DNA of 64,000 bases from Clostridia bacterium (GTDB lineage Bacteria > Bacillota > Clostridia > Christensenellales > Borkfalkiaceae): the NCBI GenBank assembly GCA_017616695.1, contig JAFZXN010000044.1:1-64000 (forward strand), given 5' to 3'. The position numbers and the translations under genes were made by a program. Below, piece by piece: positions 27,994 to 35,984 of this stretch (the first letter of the stretch is position 1; every line of letters starts with the position of its first letter). Under the pieces are notes generated by a model. It was not told the DNA's origin, did no database searches, and saw only the letters and a list, made by a program, of their open reading frames with translations.

Positions 27994-28982
27994 TGAAGAA
28001 TTTTTCAGAGAAAAAAACAGAAAAGATACGGACAAACCGAGGAAAAAGCGGAATATTCGGCAAGAGATCGAAATGGTTTATCTTTGCCTTTTTGATATTC
28101 CCGCTCGTTCAGTTTTTTGTGTTTTTTGTCATAGTTAACTATCGTTCGATACTTATGGCGTTTTCGGACGCAAACGGAACGTTTGATTGGGGCAAGAGCA
28201 ATTGGTTGTTTTTTGTAAAGGAATGGCAATCAACCGAAAAACCTTTCCAGATCAGTTTGAAAAATACGCTCATATATTTTATCGTGAGCAATTTTATCAA
28301 TCTACCGCTCGTGATCGTATTTGCCTATCTTTTGTTTAAGAAATGCTACGGGCACAGGGTATTCAGAGTTATATTCTTTATGCCTTCCATTATTGGCGTG
28401 GTGGTTTTCTGTACTTTATTCCGCTTTTTTGTCGGAAACTTTCAAGGGCAGGAAGGCCCTGTGCTATGGCTGACATCAAAACTATATAATTTGTTTGGGG
28501 CGCAGTTACCGGAAAACGCAATGAATCAAGGACTATTAGGTGATTCATCTACGGCGTTTGCCGCTATCATGGTGGAGACCATTTGGACGGGATTCGGTAT
28601 GAGTCTGATACTTATTTCAGGTGGGCTTGCAAGGCTTCCTGAAAGCATTTTTGAAGCCGCAAAGATTGACGGTGTCGGTATGTGGGGAGAGTTTTGGCAT
28701 GTAGTAATACCGCTTCTTATGCCCACGGTCGCGTCTGTGTTTATGCTTAATATGGCGGGTCTATTTACTTTCTACGCTCCCGTAATGCTGTTGACCGAAG
28801 GGTCTTTTGAAACTTCTACTATAGGTTGGTATATTACAAGATACACATTGCATAGGGCACAATCCGGTGGTAATCTCAATTATCCCGCATTTGTAGGCGT
28901 GTTCGTTACGATAATAGCCGTTCCTTTCATTTTGATCGTTCGCAAAGTTCTTGATAAACTTACTCCCGACGTTTCGTATTGA
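27993..28982 (+). CDS. CUT1 ABC importer permease (MalF/UgpA-like)
   Basis: The protein has 329 residues with about six membrane helices (first near residues 27-47). The EAA loop that contacts the ATPase reads EAAKIDGVGMWGEFWHVVIP. It overlaps the binding-protein stop by one base (TAATG), which points to translational coupling, and is followed by the partner permease. Confidence 0.93.
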   Translation: MKNFSEKKTEKIRTNRGKSGIFGKRSKWFIFAFLIFPLVQFFVFFVIVNYRSILMAFSDANGTFDWGKSNWLFFVKEWQSTEKPFQISLKNTLIYFIVSNFINLPLVIVFAYLLFKKCYGHRVFRVIFFMPSIIGVVVFCTLFRFFVGNFQGQEGPVLWLTSKLYNLFGAQLPENAMNQGLLGDSSTAFAAIMVETIWTGFGMSLILISGGLARLPESIFEAAKIDGVGMWGEFWHVVIPLLMPTVASVFMLNMAGLFTFYAPVMLLTEGSFETSTIGWYITRYTLHRAQSGGNLNYPAFVGVFVTIIAVPFILIVRKVLDKLTPDVSY

Positions 28983-28990
28983 TTTTAGTT

Positions 28991-29881
28991 ATGAAAAATA
29001 AATTGGCAAACAAACGTATAAAACGTAAAAAGATAATACGTACGCGACAGGAAAAGATAGTTCTTGCTGTTACTACGGCGATATTTATTGTTTACTCGCT
29101 TACGCTTATTTATCCTTTCGTATGGGCTCTGTTTACGTCTTTGAAAACACAGATCGAATATAGGAATAATATTTACGGTTTGCCTGAGATCTGGGTGTTC
29201 AAAAACATTGGAAAAGCGCTTTCCACAAAAGGCGAAGGCGGAACAACGCTTATCGGAATGTTTTTCAACAGCGTATGGTCGAGTTTCGTTTGCGCGTTCT
29301 GCGGAGTGTTTATTTCCACAATGACCGCTTATATAATAACCAAGTACCGTTTCAAAGGCTCAAAGCTTTTTCTACCGATAGCACTTATTCTGCAAGCCTT
29401 ACCGCTTGTAGGAACAATGCCTGCAATGGTTGGCGTTGTAAAGACTCTCGGAATGTACGATAATCCGCTCTTATTTTGGATAGTGTGGTGCGGCGGCTTT
29501 GGATATTCGTTCGTAATACTATGCGGATATTTTAAGGGCGTTTCATGGGAATACGCAGAAGCGGCGTTTATCGACGGCGCGTCTCATACAGCGGTGTTTT
29601 TCAAAATAATGGTGCCGCTTGCGTTCCCCGCAATCTTCTCACTGTTTTTGGTATCTTTCATTTCCGCCTGGAACGATTATTTCACTATGTATCTGTATCT
29701 GCCGAGTTACCAAACTCTTGCGGTAGGCGTATATCGATGGGAAAAGATAGCAGCACAAAACGGTGGAACGCCCGTATATATGGCAGCATTGCTTCTTTCG
29801 GTAATACCGGTTATGATCTTATACGCTTGTTTCCAAAAGACGCTTATGAGTACTTCTCTCGGCGGTGGTATAAAAGAATAG
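28991..29881 (+). CDS. CUT1 ABC importer permease (MalG/UgpE-like)
   Basis: The protein has 296 residues. ATG 28991 is preferred over the TTG at 28979 that overlaps the upstream stop; neither has a clear Shine-Dalgarno sequence, which suggests coupling. About six helices are visible, with the EAA loop EAAFIDGASHTAVFFKIMVP. It pairs with the permease at 27993. Confidence 0.92.
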   Translation: MKNKLANKRIKRKKIIRTRQEKIVLAVTTAIFIVYSLTLIYPFVWALFTSLKTQIEYRNNIYGLPEIWVFKNIGKALSTKGEGGTTLIGMFFNSVWSSFVCAFCGVFISTMTAYIITKYRFKGSKLFLPIALILQALPLVGTMPAMVGVVKTLGMYDNPLLFWIVWCGGFGYSFVILCGYFKGVSWEYAEAAFIDGASHTAVFFKIMVPLAFPAIFSLFLVSFISAWNDYFTMYLYLPSYQTLAVGVYRWEKIAAQNGGTPVYMAALLLSVIPVMILYACFQKTLMSTSLGGGIKE

Positions 29882-29886
29882 TAATT

Positions 29887-29937
29887 AAGGAACGCTTTTT
29901 AACATGCTTGTTAGTTTAATATAAAGCGTTCCTTTTT
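29887..29937 (+). terminator. Terminator or attenuator between permease and ATPase genes
   Basis: A 12-bp stem (29887-29898 with 29923-29934) closes a 24-nt loop, and the right arm runs into T5. It should lower transcription into the ATPase gene 15 bp further on. Confidence 0.7.
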
Positions 29938-29951
29938 CAATATGGAGAGTT

Positions 29952-30689
29952 ATGACGGAAATCGTTTTAGACAAGCTGTCGGTCAGATATGCCGAAAAAA
30001 AAGAAAACGTTTTAGCGCTGGATGGGCTGTCTTATACTTTTCATCCTTCGTTTAACGTTGTTCTCGGGGCTTCCGGCTGTGGCAAAACGACTCTACTTAA
30101 AACCTTAGCGGGGCTTTTGGAATATCAGGGAAGAATTGTCATTGACGGCGTTGATGTATCGAAAACGCCTACAAATGAACGAAATATGGCGTTTGTATCC
30201 CAGCAATATATTCTTTATCCGACAAAAACAATATTTGATAACATTGCTTTTCCTTTGAAAATGCAAAAGATCGCAACAGATGAAATAAAGCAAAGAGTAT
30301 TTGAAATCGCGAAACAGCTTGATCTTACGGCGTGTCTGACACGCAAACCCAAGCAGATCTCGGGCGGGCAACAACAGCGCGCAGCGATTGCAAAAGCTCT
30401 TATTAAAAGACCGTCCATCTGTCTGTTGGACGAACCTTTGTCCAACATCGATCCAAAATTAAGAGCACAATGCAGGCAGCTTATCAAGAACGCTTTAAAA
30501 GCGTACGGATGCACCGTAATATACGTCACACATAATGTATATGAAGCAATGGCGCTTGCAGATAATCTTATCGTAATGGAAGACGGTAGGTTTCTGATTT
30601 CCGGAAAACCCGACGAAGTCTACAATTCGAAAAGCACCGCCGTAGAGCTTTTAAAAAGCGGTCTGATGGATTTTTGCATTGAGGATTGA
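29952..30689 (+). CDS. ABC transporter ATPase, short MalK-like, without C-terminal regulatory domain
   Basis: The protein has 245 residues. All motor motifs are present: Walker A GASGCGKTT (residues about 38-46), Q-loop SQQYILYP, signature SGGQQQR, Walker B ICLLDEPLSN and the H-loop THN. MalK/MsmK proteins are usually about 360-380 residues because of a C-terminal OB/TOBE domain; this one stops after the motor domain. It probably energises the importer encoded just upstream, although a hairpin terminator separates them. CUT1 operons in Bacillota often lack their own ATPase, so a dedicated truncated-form one is unusual. Confidence 0.9.
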   Translation: MTEIVLDKLSVRYAEKKENVLALDGLSYTFHPSFNVVLGASGCGKTTLLKTLAGLLEYQGRIVIDGVDVSKTPTNERNMAFVSQQYILYPTKTIFDNIAFPLKMQKIATDEIKQRVFEIAKQLDLTACLTRKPKQISGGQQQRAAIAKALIKRPSICLLDEPLSNIDPKLRAQCRQLIKNALKAYGCTVIYVTHNVYEAMALADNLIVMEDGRFLISGKPDEVYNSKSTAVELLKSGLMDFCIED

Positions 30690-30690
30690 T

Positions 30691-31512
30691 ATGGGAAAAC
30701 AAAAGGTGGCAAAAAATGATTTTACCGAAGATAATTTGCCTCATAACAGGGTCGAGATGTTTTTCGATATAATAAAACAGAGATACGACGTTCTTTTAAT
30801 GATCGGCGTAATGATGTTGTTTTTTTCTCTTCCTTTTCTCGCAGTCGAAGCGATAGGCGAGATCACGTATATCAACATGCTAAAAGAAGGTATAACGTCG
30901 TCGGAGGAATTATATGCGTTAAGACAGACGATTTCATTGATTAATCTGGGACCGACAGCGGTTTTCGGCTTTGTACTATCGGGGTTAATGCGGATCGTCA
31001 GAAATCTTGTATGGGGCGAACCGATATTTTTCCGGAAGGATTTCTTTTCGGGTATCAGACAGAATTGGATATTTTTTGTGTTTGTTTTTTTGATAATTGC
31101 GATAATAAGACTCTTGTTGTCGTATGTCGATGGTCTTATACAAAACGATTTCGTGCGTGCAGTACCCACGGTTTTATGCCTTGCGCTTCTTTTGCCGGTG
31201 GGACTGTACGTTTTAAGCGCGACTGTTGTATATAAAGACGGTTTTTTAGCGATACTGAAAAACTCATTAAAATTTTTTGTTAAATCGGCACCCGTTTGTT
31301 TTCTTTTCGTGTTTGTAATCGTCGGAGTGTTCTACATTAATTATATTGGTCTGCTGATCTTAAGGCTTGCGTTATCAGTCGTAGCTATAGTGGCGGTTTT
31401 GCCGCTGTATCTTGTCGGTTGGACGCTCTATTCGCATAGTATATTCGACAAAATGGTCAATTCCACATCATATCCCGAATACGTAGACAAGGGCATTCAC
31501 AGATTACATTAA
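30691..31512 (+). CDS. DUF624/YesL-like membrane protein
   Basis: The protein has 273 residues. ATG 30691 follows the ATPase stop by one base, with GAGG 6 nt upstream. About six membrane helices are visible (for example near residues 30-50, 85-105, 125-145 and 155-175). The start NRVEMFFDIIKQRYDVLL and the amphipathic segment FRKDFFSGIRQNW resemble YesL proteins, found in sugar-importer operons of Bacillota. Their role is not settled; folding or regulation of the transporter has been suggested. It is somewhat longer than usual for the family (about 200-220). Confidence 0.7.
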   Translation: MGKQKVAKNDFTEDNLPHNRVEMFFDIIKQRYDVLLMIGVMMLFFSLPFLAVEAIGEITYINMLKEGITSSEELYALRQTISLINLGPTAVFGFVLSGLMRIVRNLVWGEPIFFRKDFFSGIRQNWIFFVFVFLIIAIIRLLLSYVDGLIQNDFVRAVPTVLCLALLLPVGLYVLSATVVYKDGFLAILKNSLKFFVKSAPVCFLFVFVIVGVFYINYIGLLILRLALSVVAIVAVLPLYLVGWTLYSHSIFDKMVNSTSYPEYVDKGIHRLH

Positions 31513-31628
31513 TAAGATAATAAACAGGAGAAAATATACAATATTATTTTAATTCTTAAAATCTCTTAATATATCAGCGATTTTGAGAAAACAGTTCAAA
31601 TTACGTCGGACGAGGGGAGCCAAGAAAG

Positions 31629-31663
31629 TACGCTGATTTTGATACGAAGTCAGCGTATTTTTT
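31629..31663 (+). terminator. Rho-independent terminator ending the importer operon
   Basis: TACGCTGA (31629-31636) pairs with TCAGCGTA (31650-31657), followed by T6. The rest of 31513-31730 is AT-rich and holds no gene I can support. Confidence 0.88.
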
Positions 31664-31730
31664 ATGCCAAATAAGGGGGAAAAGGGCGGAAAAGAGGTGT
31701 GCGGGCAATCAAAAAAAGGCTATCGTTTAT

Positions 31731-31759
31731 TTGACGGCGTATCGTTTTTGGTATATACT
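31731..31759 (+). promoter_or_regulatory. Promoter at the head of the restriction-modification island
   Basis: TTGACG (31731-31736), a 17-bp spacer and TATACT (31754-31759). It precedes GAGGG and the ATG of the broken DUF1284-like gene and probably drives the whole island to 40154. Confidence 0.7.
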
Positions 31760-31776
31760 TATTGTGCGAGGGTATT

Positions 31777-31959
31777 ATGAACGGTGTTTTTTGTACAAAT
31801 GCGGGCGAAGGATACGCTCTTATAAAGCCGCATCATTTTCCGGATCATCTTTACGATCTCGCTATCGGCTACAGGCACGAAGACGAGGTCAACGTCAACG
31901 AAAGCGGAAACGGCGGAAGGCCTCGTCGCTCGTTACGAGGAAGTTTTAAAACTGAATAA
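31777..31959 (+). pseudogene. 5' fragment of a DUF1284-like gene, paralogue of the gene at 16958
   Basis: Codons about 15-38 (ALIKPHHFPDHLYDLAIGYR, then HEDEVN) closely match the start of the intact gene at 16958, with the same IKPHHF-D-LYDL-IGYRHEDE core. Similarity stops near base 31890, all Cys motifs are absent, and the frame ends at 31959 in unrelated sequence. Promoter and ribosome binding site (GAGGG) are intact, so a 60-residue product could still be made. The break looks like a deletion joining this gene to the tail of another. Confidence 0.7.
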
Positions 31960-32071
31960 AGATATAGATAAACTTCAAAAACTTGTCGACAGCGAAAAAC
32001 AACCCAGGAAACGATTTGAATTAAACGACGAATTAAAACGATTAAGAGCAGAATTGGATAAATTGCAGTAA
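31901..32071 (+). pseudogene. 3' coiled-coil fragment of a type-III-RM-associated gene (DUF4391-like tail)
   Basis: Frame 2 from about 31901 encodes roughly 56 residues rich in Lys, Glu and Leu heptads, ending RFELNDELKRLRAELDKLQ before TAA 32069-32071. It has no start codon of its own and is in a different frame from the fragment before it. Such a tail resembles the C-terminus of DUF4391 proteins, which commonly sit beside type III mod and res genes. The identification is from memory of the family's ending, so moderate. Confidence 0.5.
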
Positions 32072-32089
32072 GATCAAGGAGTGATAATT

Positions 32090-33085
32090 ATGGCAGACAT
32101 AATAATGTATCAAACCGAAGACGGTTTGACTAAAATAGAAGTTGAATTCGATAACGATACCGCATGGCTTACGCAAGCGCAGATGGCGGAACTATTTCAG
32201 CGTGATATTTCCGTTATTTCAAGGCATATAAGCAATGTTTTCAGCGAGGGTGAAATTGACGAAAAAAGCAATTTGCATTTTTTGCAAATTGCAAATTCAG
32301 ATAAACCGATAAAACTTTATTCCCTTGACGTAATTATTTCCGTCGGTTATCGCGTAAAATCCATTCGCGGCACGCAGTTCAGAATTTGGGCAAATAAGAT
32401 ACTCAAAGAGTATATGATAAAGGGCTTTGCCATGAACGACGAATTATTAAAGCAAGCGGGCGGCGGCGCGTATTTTAAAGAATTGCTTGCGCGCATACGC
32501 GACATTCGTTCGTCTGAAAAGGTCTTTTATCGGCAAGTGCTTGATCTGTTCGCCACAAGCGAAGATTATGACGCCAAATCTTCTGAAGCGCAAAGCCTTT
32601 TCAAAGTCATACAAAACAAAATGCACTGGGCGGCACACGGGCACACTGCAAGCGAAGTTATCTTTGAGCGCGCCGACAGCAGCAAGCCGTTTATGGGGCT
32701 TACGACCTTCAAAGGCGCGCGCCCGACCAAAAGCGAAGTGGATATTGCCAAAAACTATCTGACCGAAGAAGAACTCGGCATATTGAACAGGCTTGTTTCC
32801 GCATATCTTGATTTAGCGGAGATAAAGGCAATGCGTCACGAAAGAATGACTATGAAGGATTGGCTCGTTCAGATAGACGACTTTTTGACAATGACAAGAA
32901 GCGACGTTTTACAATCGGCAGGGAAAATCAGTCAGATCGAAGCGCAAGCAAAAGCCGAAGCGGAATATGAAAAATACAAGAAAAAGTCTATCGGCGAATT
33001 GACCGCCGTCGAACGCGATTTTTTGACTTCGTTAAAACAAACCCAGAGGAAGTTAGAAAGCAAAACGAAAAAGTCGAATGATTGA
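32090..33085 (+). CDS. RhuM-family protein
   Basis: The protein has 331 residues. ATG 32090 is chosen for AAGGAG (32077-32082) 7 nt upstream; the GTG at 32081 overlaps that site. The sequence fits the RhuM family across its length: TAWLTQAQMAELFQRD near residue 26, LDVIISVGYRVKSIRGTQFR near 85, NKMHWAAHGHTASE near 182, and a Lys-rich coiled C-terminus. The N-terminal part is a helix-turn-helix-like DNA-binding fold. RhuM genes often occur beside restriction-modification systems; the role is unclear. Here it is the first intact gene of the island. Confidence 0.85.
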   Translation: MADIIMYQTEDGLTKIEVEFDNDTAWLTQAQMAELFQRDISVISRHISNVFSEGEIDEKSNLHFLQIANSDKPIKLYSLDVIISVGYRVKSIRGTQFRIWANKILKEYMIKGFAMNDELLKQAGGGAYFKELLARIRDIRSSEKVFYRQVLDLFATSEDYDAKSSEAQSLFKVIQNKMHWAAHGHTASEVIFERADSSKPFMGLTTFKGARPTKSEVDIAKNYLTEEELGILNRLVSAYLDLAEIKAMRHERMTMKDWLVQIDDFLTMTRSDVLQSAGKISQIEAQAKAEAEYEKYKKKSIGELTAVERDFLTSLKQTQRKLESKTKKSND

Positions 33086-33102
33086 TAAAAGGAATTATCG
33101 AA

Positions 33103-33981
33103 ATGGAAAAACAAAAGAAAAAACCGCTTTATGCTAAATGCTGGTTTAAGACAATTATTTGGATAATTATTCTTATTGCCATAATTGCTTTAATAGCAGG
33201 TAATGTACTTTATGCTATTTATGGTTGCCAAGAAAATAAATCGGATTTATTAACCGTTATTAGTGGTTGGGTAAGTGGAATTGCTACCATTTTTTTAGGT
33301 ATAGTCGCTTTGCGGCAAAATGAAAAATATAAAGATGATGCGGATAAAGACAAAGAAATATTATTGAAACAAAACGAACATATAGCTCTTGAAAACTCTC
33401 GTTTAAATGTTTTGCCGTATTTTACTGTAACACAGATTCCATATAGAGTTACTCAAAATTTATTTGATAATATAGAAACAGAAAAAAAAGAGGCAAAAGT
33501 TGTAGAAAGATATGAAGAAGGTCTATCATGGTATTTTGCAATAATATTGAATGAAAATAATATATCTCTTGCTAAAACAGAGCCAATAGAAATAAAAAAA
33601 TGCAAAAGCCAGGTTTTTGAATTGAAGAGAGACTTAAACGGGGTTAAAGTCGCTGTGGAAAGACGTGACAATTATTGTCCTGTTTTGATTAAAAATATTG
33701 GTTTAAAAGATGCTGTTAATTTTTCTTTTGAAATATCAAAAGAAGGCGATGATCTTGGGAAATATACAGAATCTATAACTCCAAGGCTTTTTTCGCTTAA
33801 TGATGAATTAAGATTAGACTTTTACACTCCAAACAAGAACATTAGAAATACTTTTTGGTTGAAGTTCACATATTACGATATAATTGGGAATTTTTATTAT
33901 CAAAAAGATAAAATTGTTTTTGGGACAGATGATGCAGGCTTTTATCTTGAATTCAAACAACATTTAAATGATAAAAAATAA
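33103..33981 (+). CDS. Two-helix membrane protein of the restriction island, function unknown
   Basis: The protein has 292 residues. ATG 33103 is chosen (AAAGG 10 nt upstream; the TTG at 33082 overlaps the previous gene). Two membrane helices lie near residues 13-37 and 46-66, followed by a charged coiled segment (RQNEKYKDDADKDKEILLKQ) and a beta-rich cytoplasmic-type domain. It is visibly more AT-rich than the RhuM gene before it. Proteins of this shape are frequent passengers in defence islands. I recognise no family. Confidence 0.75.
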   Translation: MEKQKKKPLYAKCWFKTIIWIIILIAIIALIAGNVLYAIYGCQENKSDLLTVISGWVSGIATIFLGIVALRQNEKYKDDADKDKEILLKQNEHIALENSRLNVLPYFTVTQIPYRVTQNLFDNIETEKKEAKVVERYEEGLSWYFAIILNENNISLAKTEPIEIKKCKSQVFELKRDLNGVKVAVERRDNYCPVLIKNIGLKDAVNFSFEISKEGDDLGKYTESITPRLFSLNDELRLDFYTPNKNIRNTFWLKFTYYDIIGNFYYQKDKIVFGTDDAGFYLEFKQHLNDKK

Positions 33982-34023
33982 AGAAGTGATTTAAAAAGAT
34001 TTTTGCAACAGGGATAAAAATAT

Positions 34024-35982
34024 ATGGATAAATTGAAAATGGAATCTAAAAACAGCGTGCAAGCAAACATTGAAAAAATAAAAACATTATTTCCGAACGC
34101 GGTAACGGAAGTTTTGCGCGACGGCAAAGTAGAACTTGCCGTTGACTTTGACGTGTTGAAACAAGAAATGTCGGTTAGCCTTATCGACGACAGGGAAGAA
34201 CGCTATCAATTCACTTGGCCGGACAAGCGCAAGTCCATATTGCTTGCAAACACGCCTATAAGAGCAACGCTCCGCCCGTGCAAGGAAGAAAGCGTCAATT
34301 TCGACACCACCGAAAACCTTTATATCGAAGGTGATAATTTAGACGTGCTTAAATTATTGCAAGAAACCTATCTCGGCAAGGTCAAAATGATTTACATTGA
34401 TCCCCCATATAATACGGGTAACGACTTCGTTTATAACGACGATTTTGCTATGGATTCCGACGAGTATGCCGAAGTAAGCGGACAATACGACGAGCAAGGA
34501 AACAGGCTTTTCCAAAACACCGAAAGCAACGGTCGTTTTCATACCGATTGGCTGAATATGCTTTATCCGCGCATTAAAGTGGCAAAAGATATACTTTCTG
34601 AAGATGGTGTAATATGTATTTCAATAGATGATAATGAAATAACAAACTTAAGAAAAATTTGTGACGAAATTTTTGGTCAAACAAATTTTGTTGCAATGAT
34701 TACCGTTATTGTAAAAACAGAAGGTCGTCGATATGGTTTTTTTGCAAAAACACACGAAACTATGTTTGTTTATGCCAAGAATATTGAATTGATTAATCTA
34801 AACGAGATAGAAGTTGAAAATGCAAAGTTTGATTACTACGACGATTTAGGGGGATTTAATTTAACAGATTTAAGAAATCAGAATGCCAGAGCGTTTAATA
34901 GTTTAAACAGACCAAATTTAAGATATCCATTTTATGTTGATGTCAATAATCCCGACAAATATGGGTTTTGTAAAGTTTCTACAAAGCCGAAAGATAATTA
35001 TGTTGAAACGTGGGCAATTACTGTAAATGGAAATCAAAGCGTTTGGAGATGGGGAAAAGAAACCGCCGAAAGAGAAATAAATAATATTGTTTCGAGAAAA
35101 GGAAGTGACGGGATATATAGGATATATCAAAAATACAGAAAATTAACGCAAACCGCAAAAACGGTTTGGTTTGAAAAGGACTTTATTTCTAATAAAGGAA
35201 CAAAAGAATTACAAGAATTATTAGGAATAGGTGTATTTGATTTTCCTAAACCACTTGAATTGATTAAACGAATAACCGATATATGTAGTGATAAAGAAGA
35301 TATAGTCCTTGATTTCTTTTCGGGTTCTGCTACAACTGCGCACGCCGTTATGCAATTAAATGCTGAAGACGGGGGCAATCGCAAGTTTATTATGGTGCAG
35401 TTACCCGAAAAATGTGACGAGCAATCGGAAGCATACAAAGCGGGTTATAAAACTATTTGCGAGATTGGCAAAGAGCGTATTCGTCGTGCAGGAAAAAAGG
35501 TTGTAGAAGAAAACGGTCTTACGGCGCAAAATCTTGACATAGGTTTCCGTGTTCTTAAACTCGACAGCAGTAATATGAAGGACGTCTTCTATAACCCGCA
35601 GGATTACACCCAATCCTTGCTTGACAGTTTAGAAGATAATATTAAACCCGATAGAACTCCGCTTGATCTTTTGTTCCAAGTAATGCTCGAACTCGGCAAG
35701 CCTTTATCGGCAAAAATCGAAGAACTTGAAATAACTGTGCCGTCAACTTCAAACTCAACAATCCAAACTCCACACTCGTATAAGGTTTTCAATGTGGACG
35801 ACGGCGATCTTATCGCTTGTTTCGATAACAGCGTTACTGAAGAAGTCGTAAAAGAGATTGCAAAGAAACAACCTTTATACGCCGTCTTCCGCGATAGTTC
35901 TTTTGATAGTGATTCTACGAACGCTAACTTCGATCAGATCTTCGCCACCTACAGCCCCGCAACAGTTAGAAAGGTTTTGTGA
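34024..35982 (+). CDS. mod: Type III restriction-modification methyltransferase subunit (Mod)
   Basis: The protein has 652 residues. Motif IV is DPPYNTGND (Asp126-Tyr129) and comes before the AdoMet motif DFFSGSATTAHAV (from Asp430), the order of beta-class N6-adenine methyltransferases and of type III Mod. The segment between about residues 190 and 420 is the target recognition domain and is visibly more AT-rich than both flanks, as if exchanged. A low-complexity Ser/Thr/Asn linker (VPSTSNSTIQTPHS) lies near 575. Mod recognises the site, methylates one strand and guides Res. GGGA lies 9 nt upstream of the ATG. Confidence 0.93.
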   Translation: MDKLKMESKNSVQANIEKIKTLFPNAVTEVLRDGKVELAVDFDVLKQEMSVSLIDDREERYQFTWPDKRKSILLANTPIRATLRPCKEESVNFDTTENLYIEGDNLDVLKLLQETYLGKVKMIYIDPPYNTGNDFVYNDDFAMDSDEYAEVSGQYDEQGNRLFQNTESNGRFHTDWLNMLYPRIKVAKDILSEDGVICISIDDNEITNLRKICDEIFGQTNFVAMITVIVKTEGRRYGFFAKTHETMFVYAKNIELINLNEIEVENAKFDYYDDLGGFNLTDLRNQNARAFNSLNRPNLRYPFYVDVNNPDKYGFCKVSTKPKDNYVETWAITVNGNQSVWRWGKETAEREINNIVSRKGSDGIYRIYQKYRKLTQTAKTVWFEKDFISNKGTKELQELLGIGVFDFPKPLELIKRITDICSDKEDIVLDFFSGSATTAHAVMQLNAEDGGNRKFIMVQLPEKCDEQSEAYKAGYKTICEIGKERIRRAGKKVVEENGLTAQNLDIGFRVLKLDSSNMKDVFYNPQDYTQSLLDSLEDNIKPDRTPLDLLFQVMLELGKPLSAKIEELEITVPSTSNSTIQTPHSYKVFNVDDGDLIACFDNSVTEEVVKEIAKKQPLYAVFRDSSFDSDSTNANFDQIFATYSPATVRKVL

Positions 35983-35984
35983 TT

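Noticed and set aside
31731..31949. 72-codon plus-strand frame, Arg/Lys-rich
   Set aside because: It overlaps the promoter and the DUF1284-like fragment in another frame; composition is typical of a shadow frame.
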